The position numbers were made by a program, and so were the translations under genes. From contig JBILGM010000010.1 in NCBI GenBank assembly GCA_044351045.1, positions 1-64,000 on the forward strand: 64,000 bases of DNA, read 5' to 3'. Below the pieces are notes generated by a model, which made no database searches, was not told the DNA's origin, and saw only the letters and a program-made list of their open reading frames with translations. This DNA comes from UBA6136 sp044351045. Lineage in GTDB: Bacteria; Pseudomonadota; Gammaproteobacteria; Methylococcales; Methylococcaceae. This document shows, in pieces, positions 48,366 to 56,979 of the stretch (its first letter is position 1; every line of letters starts with the position of its first letter).

Positions 48366-50168
48366 GTGTCGGATCAAAAGCACATACGCAACTTTTCCAT
48401 CATCGCTCACATCGATCATGGCAAATCCACCCTGGCGGATCGTTTTATCCAGACCTGTGGGGGCCTCAGCGAACGAGAGATGTCTGCTCAGGTGCTCGAT
48501 TCAATGGATATCGAGCGTGAACGCGGGATTACCATCAAGGCGCAAAGCGTTACCCTGAGTTACAAGGCAAGGGACGGACAGACCTATCAGCTGAACCTGA
48601 TCGACACGCCCGGGCATGTCGATTTTTCCTACGAGGTTTCGCGATCACTGGCGGCGTGTGAGGGCGCTCTCCTGGTCGTGGATGCGGCCCAGGGCGTCGA
48701 GGCCCAGAGCGTGGCCAACTGTTATACGGCGATTGAGCAGGGTTTGGAGGTAATCCCCGTCCTAAACAAAATCGATTTGCCGTCTGCCGAGCCGGATCGT
48801 GTCTGTACGGAAATCGAGGAAATCATTGGCGTACCGGCGGATGAAGCGCTGCGGATCAGTGCCAAGACCGGGCTGGGTGTCGAAGACCTGCTCGAGCAAT
48901 TGGTGGCCAAGGTTCCTGCGCCAGAAGGTGACCCTGCGGCGCCCTTGCAGGCGCTGATCATCGATTCATGGTTCGATAATTACCTGGGCGTGGTTTCCCT
49001 GGTGCGAGTGGTCAATGGCTCGATCAATCGCAAGCAGAAGATCGTGATGATGTCGACGGGCAAGAGCCACATTGTCGATAAACTCGGTGTATTTACCCCT
49101 AAATCGCTCAACAAAGAGAGCCTCAATACTGGCGAGGTGGGTTTTGTCATTGCCGGTATCAAGGATATTTTTGGAGCGCCCGTGGGGGATACGATCACGG
49201 CGACCGATGAGCCTTGCATGCAGCCATTGCCCGGTTTTCAACAGGTTCAGCCTCGCGTATTCGCGGGCCTTTATCCGGTGGAATCCGACGATTATGAAGA
49301 TCTGCGAGAAGCGCTGAACAAGCTGAATCTTAATGATGCCGCCCTGCAATTCGAACCCGAAACCTCCCAGGCGCTCGGTTTTGGTTTCCGCTGTGGCTTT
49401 CTCGGGATGCTCCACATGGAGATCATCCAGGAACGTCTCGAGCGTGAGTACGATCTCGATCTCATTACTACGGCACCCACCGTGGTTTACGAGATTCTCA
49501 AGACTGATGAGACCACCATCGAGATTGACAATCCCTCCAAGTTGCCGCCACCTAACGAGATTGTCGAGATTCGTGAGCCCATCATCGAGGCTAACATCCT
49601 GGTTCCCCAGGATTATCTGGGCAATGTCATTACACTCTGCATCGAAAAGCGGGGAGTACAGCGTCGCATGCAGTACACCGGGGGGCAGGTAGCCATCAGT
49701 TTTGAGTTGCCGCTGAGCGAGGTAGTCCTAGATTTCTTTGACCGGCTTAAATCTGTCAGCCGGGGTTTCGCCTCGTTTGATTACGAGTTCCTGCGATTCC
49801 AGGCGGCGCCGCTGATCAAGCTCGATATTCTCATCAATGCCGAGCGTGTCGATGCCCTGTCCTTGATCGTACACCGGGATATTAGTCAATCGCGTGGGCG
49901 AGATCTGGTTGAGAAGATGAAGGACCTGATTCCGCGGCAGATGTACGAAGTGGCCATTCAGGCCGCGATCGGCTCCAAGATTATTGCCCGATCCTCGGTC
50001 AAGGCCATGCGCAAGAATGTTCTGGCCAAATGTTACGGCGGTGACATCACTCGTAAAAAAAAGCTGCTTGAAAAGCAAAAGGCGGGTAAAAAGCGCATGA
50101 AGCAAGTGGGCAAGATCGATATTCCGCAAGAAGCTTTCTTGGCTGTGCTCCGCGTCAACAAGGATTAA
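48366..50168 (+). CDS. lepA: Elongation factor 4 (LepA)
   Basis: The 600-aa product from a GTG at 48366 has the translational GTPase motifs AHIDHGKSTLADR, RERGITIKAQ, DTPGHVDFSYEVSRS and NKIDLPSAEP, and the LepA-specific C-terminal domain (DVLAKCYGGDITRKKKLLEKQKAGKKRMK). It aids translocation or initiation on stressed ribosomes. The GTG follows an AAGGATTGAGG site and lies 4 bases after the mucD stop; the longer upstream frame overlaps mucD. Confidence 0.97.
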   Translation: MSDQKHIRNFSIIAHIDHGKSTLADRFIQTCGGLSEREMSAQVLDSMDIERERGITIKAQSVTLSYKARDGQTYQLNLIDTPGHVDFSYEVSRSLAACEGALLVVDAAQGVEAQSVANCYTAIEQGLEVIPVLNKIDLPSAEPDRVCTEIEEIIGVPADEALRISAKTGLGVEDLLEQLVAKVPAPEGDPAAPLQALIIDSWFDNYLGVVSLVRVVNGSINRKQKIVMMSTGKSHIVDKLGVFTPKSLNKESLNTGEVGFVIAGIKDIFGAPVGDTITATDEPCMQPLPGFQQVQPRVFAGLYPVESDDYEDLREALNKLNLNDAALQFEPETSQALGFGFRCGFLGMLHMEIIQERLEREYDLDLITTAPTVVYEILKTDETTIEIDNPSKLPPPNEIVEIREPIIEANILVPQDYLGNVITLCIEKRGVQRRMQYTGGQVAISFELPLSEVVLDFFDRLKSVSRGFASFDYEFLRFQAAPLIKLDILINAERVDALSLIVHRDISQSRGRDLVEKMKDLIPRQMYEVAIQAAIGSKIIARSSVKAMRKNVLAKCYGGDITRKKKLLEKQKAGKKRMKQVGKIDIPQEAFLAVLRVNKD

Positions 50169-50171
50169 CCG

Positions 50172-50948
50172 ATGGATTACGATTTTTCGTTTTTTTTGGT
50201 TCTCGCGACCTTTGTCACGGGCACTATCTGGGGCATTTATGCCCTGCTTCAGCGCAATAGAATGATCGATGCCCCGGTTCAGGAACCGATCCTTGTCGAG
50301 TACGCCAGATCCTTCTTCCCGGTGGTACTGGTTGTCTTGCTGCTGCGTTCCTTTCTGTTTGAGCCTTTCCGGATTCCCTCGGGCTCCATGATGCCTACTC
50401 TATTGGTGGGTGACTTTATCCTTGTTAACAAATTTACCTACGGCGTTCGCTTGCCGGTCCTCAATAAGAAAATTGTCGAAAATGGCTCACCCGAGCGGGG
50501 GGACATCGTGGTCTTTCGTTTTCCCAAAGATCCAACGGTTGATTACATCAAGCGAGTAGTGGGCTTGCCTGGCGATCGTATCGGGTACTACAACAAGCAG
50601 ATTTTCGTGAATGGTGCTGCCGTCAAGAAAACTGGCCTTGGCGAATACATAGGCGGAACCCAAGGCGTGGGAATGGAGGGGGAGTCGCTGTTCAGTGAGG
50701 AGTTGGGGAAAGTCACCCACGACATCTTGGTCAGGCAGGGCGATCCATCTGCTCGCGAAGGCGAATTTGTGGTTCCCACGGGTCAGTATTTTGTGATGGG
50801 CGATAACCGTGACAATAGCAATGACAGTCGTTTCTGGGGTGCGGTGCCAGAAAGCAATCTCGTCGGTCGCGCCTTCTTCATCTGGATGAGTTGGGATTCT
50901 GGCAAGCCCGGCATTTCATTTAACCGGATTGGCACGGTGCTGGAATGA
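50172..50948 (+). CDS. lepB: Signal peptidase I
   Basis: The 258-aa product has two N-terminal membrane helices, the catalytic Ser in FRIPSGSMMPTLLVGD, the catalytic Lys in DPTVDYIKRVVGLPGD, and the GDNRDNSNDSRFWG motif near the end. It removes Sec and Tat signal peptides at the inner membrane. It follows lepA after 3 bases and overlaps the DUF4845 gene by 4 bases. Confidence 0.97.
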   Translation: MDYDFSFFLVLATFVTGTIWGIYALLQRNRMIDAPVQEPILVEYARSFFPVVLVVLLLRSFLFEPFRIPSGSMMPTLLVGDFILVNKFTYGVRLPVLNKKIVENGSPERGDIVVFRFPKDPTVDYIKRVVGLPGDRIGYYNKQIFVNGAAVKKTGLGEYIGGTQGVGMEGESLFSEELGKVTHDILVRQGDPSAREGEFVVPTGQYFVMGDNRDNSNDSRFWGAVPESNLVGRAFFIWMSWDSGKPGISFNRIGTVLE

Positions 50949-51364
50949 TTGCCGTCCATTCTGGATTCACTGCCAATTTGGGCATATCCGGGCGTTATTG
51001 CTCATCCCAGCAAGGCATGACGTTGCTGTCCCCTCTGGTGACAGTTGCCATTGCGATCGTTCTTGGTACGCTAGTGCTGCGTCTATTGCCGGCTTTCGTC
51101 AACCATTACAAGGTGAAAACTTCACTCGTGGCCCTGCAATCCCAGTCGGAGTGGGCTTCACGGTCTCGGGAAGAGATTGTCAGCTCCCTCCAAAAACACT
51201 GGGAAGTTGATACGGTAGACAACGTCACCCCGCGAGATATTTCAATTGCCCATGAGGGGCGGAATACTAGGGTGCGAGTCGCCTACGATGTGACCCGGCC
51301 GTTTTTTCGCAATATCGATTTGGTGATCCATTTTGATGAGGCAATAGAGGCTGCTGAGCGTTGA
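50945..51364 (+). CDS. DUF4845 membrane protein
   Basis: A 139-aa protein conserved between lepB and rnc in gammaproteobacteria. A pilin-like N-terminal helix (QQGMTLLSPLVTVAIAIVLGTLVL) is followed by a small soluble domain. The pattern (G-M-x-L...) resembles a class III or type IV-pilin-like prepilin, but no role is established. It begins in an ATGA overlap with lepB and ends in a TTGA overlap with rnc. Confidence 0.88.
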   Translation: MIAVHSGFTANLGISGRYCSSQQGMTLLSPLVTVAIAIVLGTLVLRLLPAFVNHYKVKTSLVALQSQSEWASRSREEIVSSLQKHWEVDTVDNVTPRDISIAHEGRNTRVRVAYDVTRPFFRNIDLVIHFDEAIEAAER

Positions 51365-52053
51365 TTCAGGAGCCCGAAAAACTGGCCAGGAAACTGGGTC
51401 TCAAATTCAAACAGCCTATGCTGATCAAACGGGCATTGACGCATCGAAGCGCCCATGCCGATAACAACGAGCGACTCGAGTTTCTTGGGGATTCGGTGCT
51501 TGGTTTCGTCATTGCCGAGCGGCTTTACCAGAAATTCACTGAAGCGGACGAGGGGGTACTTAGCCGACTGCGGGCGACCCTAGTCAATCAAACGGCTTTG
51601 GCCAATATCGCTCGCAAGCTTAATTTAGGCGACTACCTCATCCTGGGCTCGGGTGAATTGAAAAGCGGTGGCTATCGCCGGGACTCCATTCTCTCTGATG
51701 CCATGGAGGCCCTGATCGGTGCCTTGCTGATTGATCAGGGTATGGATGCCTGCCGTGTCTGGATTCTGGAATTATTTGCAGATCAGATCAACGGGCTCTC
51801 CATGCAGGACTGGAAAAAAGATCCAAAAACCCGGTTGCAGGAATCCATGCAGGCCAGAGGCCTGGAGCTTCCGGCCTACGCGCTCAAGTCGGTGGTGGGG
51901 CAACCCCACGATCAGAGTTTTGTGGTGGAGTGCCGTGTATCCCTTACAGAGGAAACTTGCGAGGGCAGGGGATCCTCCCGCAAACGGGCCGAGCAGGAAT
52001 CTGCGGAAAAGATGCTCGCCAAACTCATTGAAGAATTTGGATTGAAAGCATGA
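51361..52053 (+). CDS. rnc: Ribonuclease III
   Basis: A 230-aa double-strand-specific endonuclease: the RNase III signature NERLEFLGDSVLGFVIAE, the second acidic cluster SDAMEALIGALLIDQG, and a C-terminal dsRNA-binding domain (DPKTRLQE...; AEQESAEKMLAKL). It processes rRNA precursors and structured mRNAs. It starts at a TTG overlapping the DUF4845 stop, and its end overlaps era by 4 bases. Confidence 0.97.
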   Translation: MIQEPEKLARKLGLKFKQPMLIKRALTHRSAHADNNERLEFLGDSVLGFVIAERLYQKFTEADEGVLSRLRATLVNQTALANIARKLNLGDYLILGSGELKSGGYRRDSILSDAMEALIGALLIDQGMDACRVWILELFADQINGLSMQDWKKDPKTRLQESMQARGLELPAYALKSVVGQPHDQSFVVECRVSLTEETCEGRGSSRKRAEQESAEKMLAKLIEEFGLKA

Positions 52054-52931
52054 AATCTGGTTTTGTTGCGCTTGTGGGTCGACCGAATGTGGGTAAGTCG
52101 ACTTTACTCAATCATCTGGTTGGACAAAAGATCAGTATCACGTCGCGCCGTCCGCAAACGACGCGACATCGCATACACGGAATCAAGACGACTGAAGCAG
52201 GGCAGGCGGTTTTTGTGGATACCCCAGGTATCCATGCTAGCGAAAAGCGCGCCATGAACCGTTATCTCAACAAGGCCGCCGGTTCAGCCCTGGGTGATGT
52301 TGACGTAGTGGTCTGGCTCATCGATCGCCCAGCTTGGCTATCGGAGGACGAGTTGGTGCTGCAGCGCATCAGGACGTCAGGAGTGCCGGTCATTCTGGTC
52401 ATCAACAAGATCGACAGAATTGAGGACAAGGACGAGTTGCTGCCGTTTTTGCAGGAAGCTTCGGAAAACCATGACTTCGCCGCAATGATCCCGGTTTCCG
52501 CCCTGAGGGGTTCCAATCTTGATGTGCTTGATCGAACGATCATGGATCTTCTGCCTGATGGGGAGTTGATTTTTCCAGAGGACCAGATTACTGATCGATC
52601 CATGCGCTTCATGGCGGCAGAGATCATTCGGGAAAAGTTGATCCGTTCCCTTGGACAAGAAGTGCCCCATGCCTTGACCGTTGAAATTGAGGAGTACAAG
52701 CAGGAGGGGGAATTGACCCGCATCCGCGCCTTGATTTTGGTTGAGCGGGCCGGACAGAAAGCCATCGTCATCGGCAAGAAAGGCGAGGTGCTAAAAAAAG
52801 TGGGCGAACGCGCCCGCCATGACCTCGAGCGAATGCTGGAGGGTAAGGTATTCCTGCAGTTGTGGGTCAAAGTGAAGGAAGGTTGGTCCGATGATGAACG
52901 CGCCCTGCGGAGTTTGGGTTACGCGGATTAA
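52050..52931 (+). CDS. era: GTPase Era
   Basis: The 293-aa product has the Era GTPase motifs GRPNVGKSTLLN, RRPQTTRHRI, DTPGI and NKID, and a C-terminal KH domain (KAIVIGKKGEVLKKVGERAR). It binds the 3' end of 16S rRNA in 30S assembly. It overlaps rnc (ATGA), the conserved rnc-era-recO order. Confidence 0.98.
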   Translation: MKSGFVALVGRPNVGKSTLLNHLVGQKISITSRRPQTTRHRIHGIKTTEAGQAVFVDTPGIHASEKRAMNRYLNKAAGSALGDVDVVVWLIDRPAWLSEDELVLQRIRTSGVPVILVINKIDRIEDKDELLPFLQEASENHDFAAMIPVSALRGSNLDVLDRTIMDLLPDGELIFPEDQITDRSMRFMAAEIIREKLIRSLGQEVPHALTVEIEEYKQEGELTRIRALILVERAGQKAIVIGKKGEVLKKVGERARHDLERMLEGKVFLQLWVKVKEGWSDDERALRSLGYAD

Positions 52932-52943
52932 AATATTCCCGGA

Positions 52944-53660
52944 ATGGTGGAGAGCTGCAATTCCCGCGATTTGATGGATGAAGCCATCATCCTGCACTGT
53001 AAGCCTTACCGCGAAACCAGCCTGTTCGTCGATGTACTAACCGAGGGTCATGGCCGGCTCCGGCTGCTTTCCAAAGGCGCCCGGCGGGGCAGACATCCGC
53101 TTTCCCAGATTCTGCGGCCTTTTTCGCGGGTCAGACTTTCCTGGGCGGGGCGGGGAGAACTACCGGTCTTGACAGTCGCCGAGCCATTCGAGCCGTCTCT
53201 TTGCCTCCAAGGCAAGGCATTGTTGTGCGGTTTCTACATTTCAGAGCTTCTGTTCAAGCTATTGGCGGTTCAGGATCCGCATGCAGGGGTATTCAGACTG
53301 TGCCTCGAGACGTTGCAGGCGCTTGAGCGGGGTGCTGACCTGCAGTCGACGCTGAGAGGCTATGAGCTCGCTTTGCTGGAGGAAATGGGTTACGGGCTGC
53401 GTCTGCATGCCGATGCTGAAGGGCGGCCCATCAATGCCGATCAGATCTACCTTTACTGCCTCGAGGAAGGTGCCGTGCCGGTGAGGTCGGGAGGGCGAGA
53501 TGCAGTTCGGGGAGCAACCCTGCTGGCATTGGAAAAGCGACAGTTCAGCGATGACTCGCAGTTGCTTGAGGCCAAAAGGCTCATGCGGGGTGTCCTCAAT
53601 CACCATCTCAACGGACGGCCACTCAAGAGTCGTGAACTTTTCAAGCCCACACGAAGTTAA
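52944..53660 (+). CDS. recO: DNA repair protein RecO
   Basis: A 238-aa protein with the RecO N-terminal OB-fold (LHCKPYRETSLFVDVLTEGHGRL, then KGARR) and a helical C-terminal domain. No zinc-type Cys cluster is evident, as in E. coli RecO. It helps RecR and RecF load RecA on SSB-coated DNA. The start at 52944 could instead be the ATG at 52974, directly before the conserved first strand. Confidence 0.93.
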   Translation: MVESCNSRDLMDEAIILHCKPYRETSLFVDVLTEGHGRLRLLSKGARRGRHPLSQILRPFSRVRLSWAGRGELPVLTVAEPFEPSLCLQGKALLCGFYISELLFKLLAVQDPHAGVFRLCLETLQALERGADLQSTLRGYELALLEEMGYGLRLHADAEGRPINADQIYLYCLEEGAVPVRSGGRDAVRGATLLALEKRQFSDDSQLLEAKRLMRGVLNHHLNGRPLKSRELFKPTRS

Positions 53661-53667
53661 TCCGATC

Positions 53668-54429
53668 ATGCAAGCGACATCATCCATCCTATTAGGGGTC
53701 AATATCGACCACATTGCCACCGTGCGTCAGGCGCGCGGGACCCGTTTTCCCGAGGTTATTCAGGCCGCTCTAATAGCCGAGCAGGCCGGAGCAGACGGCA
53801 TTACAGCCCATCTGCGAGAGGACAGGCGGCATATACAGGACAGGGACATCGCACTGCTGAGCAGTCTGCTGCAAACCCGGCTGAATCTGGAAATGGCTGT
53901 CACGGACGAGATGGTAGAGATTGCCGTCAAGGTCCGCCCTGGAGCCTGTTGTCTGGTGCCCGAAAAGCGCGCCGAACTTACCACCGAGGGCGGACTGAAT
54001 GTGGTGGGCAACTTCGACCAAATAAAGGCAGCCTGCGAGGCGCTCGGCGGGGTCGGGATTGAGGTTTCTCTCTTCATTGATGCCGACAGCCCTCAAATCG
54101 AGGCGGCAGTCCGGGCCGGAGCGCCGGTTGTCGAGTTGCATACCGGGCACTATGCGGATGCGGCCACCCCAGGGAAGCGGCTGCAAGAATTGCAGCGTCT
54201 CCGGATTGCGGCTCAACGGGCGGCCGGCCTGGGGCTCGTCGTCAATGCCGGTCATGGCCTGCATTACCATAATGTCGACGACGTCTGCCGAATTCCTGAG
54301 TTTCGGGAGTTGAATATCGGTCATTCCATCATCGCGCGGGCGCTGTTCTCGGGTCTCGAGCAGGCTGTTCGTGACATGAAGTCCATCATGCAAATGGCTA
54401 GAGTGGCCGCTTCAATTGACCCCGCTTAG
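53668..54429 (+). CDS. pdxJ: Pyridoxine 5'-phosphate synthase
   Basis: The 253-aa product has PdxJ motifs GVNIDHIATVRQARGT, ADGITAHLREDRRHI, PEKRAELTTEGGL, ELHTGHYA and VVNAGHGLHYHNV. It makes pyridoxine 5'-phosphate from 1-deoxyxylulose 5-phosphate and 3-amino-2-oxopropyl phosphate. The ATG at 53668 lies 7 bases after the recO stop; the longer frame upstream overlaps recO and is not conserved. The rnc-era-recO-pdxJ order is classic. Confidence 0.97.
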   Translation: MQATSSILLGVNIDHIATVRQARGTRFPEVIQAALIAEQAGADGITAHLREDRRHIQDRDIALLSSLLQTRLNLEMAVTDEMVEIAVKVRPGACCLVPEKRAELTTEGGLNVVGNFDQIKAACEALGGVGIEVSLFIDADSPQIEAAVRAGAPVVELHTGHYADAATPGKRLQELQRLRIAAQRAAGLGLVVNAGHGLHYHNVDDVCRIPEFRELNIGHSIIARALFSGLEQAVRDMKSIMQMARVAASIDPA

Positions 54430-54515
54430 CCATTCTGCGATAGTTTCGGCCCCGCGAAATCACCAAACTTGAGGGCGCAGTGGGTTGCAGTCCGATGTAA
54501 CCCGCCTAACTTGGT

Positions 54516-55187
54516 ATGCCAGCTTCACGACACGGCGAGCAGGAATCGGCCACACCATCCCGGCGGCGACAGCTGTCTGGACGGAACTTGCCGCCCGTTC
54601 AGGCGGCTGGTCAGCGTCCGATCGTATCCGGCATTGTGGTCTTTTTCCTGATCCTGGCCCTGGTTTTCTATCAGCTCCATAGCCGGTTGGCCGATATGGA
54701 ATCCAAGTTGGCGACCAACGTCGCAGGGGGTGGGCGACTGGATGCCATAGGGCAGCAGATGGAGGTTCTTCGAAACCGGCTGCATGGATTGCTGGCTGAC
54801 TCGGTCGAGATCCGGCTCAAGTCGCTTGAGCGTGATATCTCGCTGGGTAAGGTAAGTACGGAGGATCTGCGGCTGTTTGATACCCTGCAGAACGACCTCA
54901 AGGCGCTGGAAACCTACTCCAGCATGGCAGGCTCCATCGGTATCAATGAGGCGGTTCGCGAACATCCGCGCTATCAGTCGCTGGCCCTTGCTTCCGGGGG
55001 GGCTATGGCTCATGGTGAGATGCTGAATGAAATTTCTCGGCTGCGGATACTACTTTATCTATGCCTGACCGGTCTGATTGCAGGCGGTGCCGTTATGGCA
55101 GGGCGTTACTGGATCGAATCCCGCCGGCAGTCGGCTCTCTTGCCGCCGAGGGTGCACAAGCCAGCCCTGTTGGGGCGACGGCGCTAG
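54516..55187 (+). CDS. Uncharacterised two-TM coiled-coil membrane protein
   Basis: I do not recognise this 223-aa protein. A basic N-terminus (residues 1-35, SRRRQLSGR) is followed by a membrane helix (IVSGIVVFFLILALVFYQL), a long helical, coiled-coil-like periplasmic region of about 115 residues (SRLADMESKL, then MEVLRNRLHGLLADSVEIRL), and a second membrane helix near the C-terminus (LLYLCLTGLIAGGAVMAG), ending in a basic tail (RRR). It lies between pdxJ and dusA with 86 and 73 base gaps. It resembles chemoreceptor-like or scaffolding membrane proteins only in layout. Confidence 0.7.
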   Translation: MPASRHGEQESATPSRRRQLSGRNLPPVQAAGQRPIVSGIVVFFLILALVFYQLHSRLADMESKLATNVAGGGRLDAIGQQMEVLRNRLHGLLADSVEIRLKSLERDISLGKVSTEDLRLFDTLQNDLKALETYSSMAGSIGINEAVREHPRYQSLALASGGAMAHGEMLNEISRLRILLYLCLTGLIAGGAVMAGRYWIESRRQSALLPPRVHKPALLGRRR

Positions 55188-55260
55188 GTCCCGTATCTCA
55201 ATCAACTGTTTCAGCAGTGACATAGCGTTTGAACGAATACGCCATCCACATCCCGCGCCA

Positions 55261-56247
55261 TTGTCTGCGAGTCCCTTAAGACGAACCCTTTCCGTCGCGC
55301 CCATGCTCGACTGGACCGATCGTCATTGCCGATTCTTTCTGCGACTTATCTCCCGTCGCGTGCTGCTTTACACCGAGATGGTGACAACGGGGGCGGTTTT
55401 GCATGGCGAACGGGAACGGTTGCTGGGTTTCAATCTGCCGGAAAAGCCGCTGGCGCTGCAATTGGGTGGCAGTGATCCGGCTGAGCTTGCCGAGTGTGCC
55501 CGCATCGGGGAAGGCTGGGGTTACGATGAGATTAATCTGAATATTGGTTGCCCGAGTGATCGCGTGCAACGTGGACGCTTTGGGGCGTGCCTGATGGCAG
55601 AACCGGAGTTGGTCGCGGAATGTGTCGCAGCTATGGTAAGCGTTGTTGAGATTCCGGTGACAGTAAAAACCCGCATCGGTATTGATGATCGGGATTCCTA
55701 TGAGGAACTGGCCCACTTTCTCGCCACGGTCGCACCGGCAGGCTGCGAAACCTTCATCATTCATGCGCGCAAGGCCTGGCTCAGCGGGCTTTCGCCCAAG
55801 GAAAACCGTGAGGTACCGCCGTTACGCTATGACATCGCGGCACGGATCAAGCGCGATTTCCCCCGGCTGGAAATTATTCTCAACGGAGGAATCCACTCGC
55901 TTAATGAAGCGCTGGCACATTTGGAGACCTTCGACGGCGTCATGATAGGCCGCGCGGCCTACCACAATCCTTATCTGCTGGCCGACGCCGATCGTCTGTT
56001 ATTTGGCGAAGCTGATTCGCCCCTCCCTCGCCGGGCCATCGTCGAGTCCATGCTGCCCTATATTCAAGGTGAGCTGGATCGCGGTGTTCGTCTTCATTCC
56101 ATCAGCCGTCACCTGCTAGGGCTTTACCATGGTCAGCCTGGCGGACGACTTTGGCGGCGCTTCCTCGGTGAAGCGGCCACCCAGCGCAAGGCGGGTGTGA
56201 CGGAGCTTCGGGACATTCTTGGGCGGGATTGGCTCAGATCAGCCTGA
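55261..56247 (+). CDS. dusA: tRNA-dihydrouridine synthase A
   Basis: About 328 aa with the DusA-specific opening VAPMLDWTDRHCRFFLRLIS, LYTEMVTTGAVLHG, the catalytic Cys in LNIGCPSDRVQ, GACLM, and the FIIHARKAWLSGLSPKENR and ILNGGI motifs. It reduces uridines in the tRNA D-loop with FMN and NADPH. The start is not firm: a TTG at 55261 gives a family-like short N-terminus (SASPLRRTLSVAP), and the open frame extends to 55078 without a good ATG. The C-terminus (FLGEAATQRKAGVTELRD) is typical. Confidence 0.92.
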   Translation: MSASPLRRTLSVAPMLDWTDRHCRFFLRLISRRVLLYTEMVTTGAVLHGERERLLGFNLPEKPLALQLGGSDPAELAECARIGEGWGYDEINLNIGCPSDRVQRGRFGACLMAEPELVAECVAAMVSVVEIPVTVKTRIGIDDRDSYEELAHFLATVAPAGCETFIIHARKAWLSGLSPKENREVPPLRYDIAARIKRDFPRLEIILNGGIHSLNEALAHLETFDGVMIGRAAYHNPYLLADADRLLFGEADSPLPRRAIVESMLPYIQGELDRGVRLHSISRHLLGLYHGQPGGRLWRRFLGEAATQRKAGVTELRDILGRDWLRSA

Positions 56248-56304
56248 CCAGCAAGCGGTCTGGCCGGGGTATACTTAATGATTATCGAAATTCGGTGAAA
56301 TGAC

Positions 56305-56859
56305 ATGCAAAACAAGATGGAACAACTGTTTTCCCAAATCATTCAGGAAATTGGGGAAGACGTAACGCGGGAGGGCCTGGTCGATACCCCCAAGCGCGCA
56401 GCGGCGGCGTTCCGATTTATCAACAACGGCTATAACCGCAGCCTGGATGATGTGCTAAATAACGCCATCTTTGAGGCGGATACTGAGGACATGGTAATCG
56501 TCAAGGATATCGAGCTTTATTCGTTATGCGAGCACCACTTGCTTCCTTTTATCGGCAAATGCCATGTTGCCTACCTGCCCAAGGGGAAGGTCATTGGTTT
56601 GTCCAAAGTGGCCCGCATCGTCGACATGTATGCCCGTCGCCTGCAAATCCAGGAGCGGCTTACCAACCAGATTGCGACGGCTCTGCAGACGGCCATCGAC
56701 CCGGTCGGGGTGGCCGTCGTCATCGAGGCCAAGCACCTGTGCATGATGATGCGGGGTGTCGAGAAGCAGAACTCGGTTATGACGACGTCCGCGATGCTTG
56801 GACTGTTCCGCAAGCAGATCAGCACCCGATCGGAATTCCTAAATCTGGTAAACCGCTAG
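56305..56859 (+). CDS. folE: GTP cyclohydrolase I
   Basis: A 184-aa type I enzyme (FolE) with the zinc-binding Cys/His in LYSLCEHHLLPF and KHLCMMMRGV, and LSKVARIVDMYARRLQIQERL in between. It converts GTP to dihydroneopterin triphosphate, the entry to folate (and here perhaps to methanopterin-like or other pterins). It stands between dusA and mrcB with gaps of 57 and 120 bases. Confidence 0.97.
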   Translation: MQNKMEQLFSQIIQEIGEDVTREGLVDTPKRAAAAFRFINNGYNRSLDDVLNNAIFEADTEDMVIVKDIELYSLCEHHLLPFIGKCHVAYLPKGKVIGLSKVARIVDMYARRLQIQERLTNQIATALQTAIDPVGVAVVIEAKHLCMMMRGVEKQNSVMTTSAMLGLFRKQISTRSEFLNLVNR

Positions 56860-56979
56860 GTTGAATGAATGGCGCCCTTGCGCGATGGCCGGACGGCACA
56901 CATCGTTACTCGGCTTCTTGTGCAGAGGTCGGTGGGTGAACGTGTCGATGGAAGTGCATAGGTTCCGGAGATTTGATCA

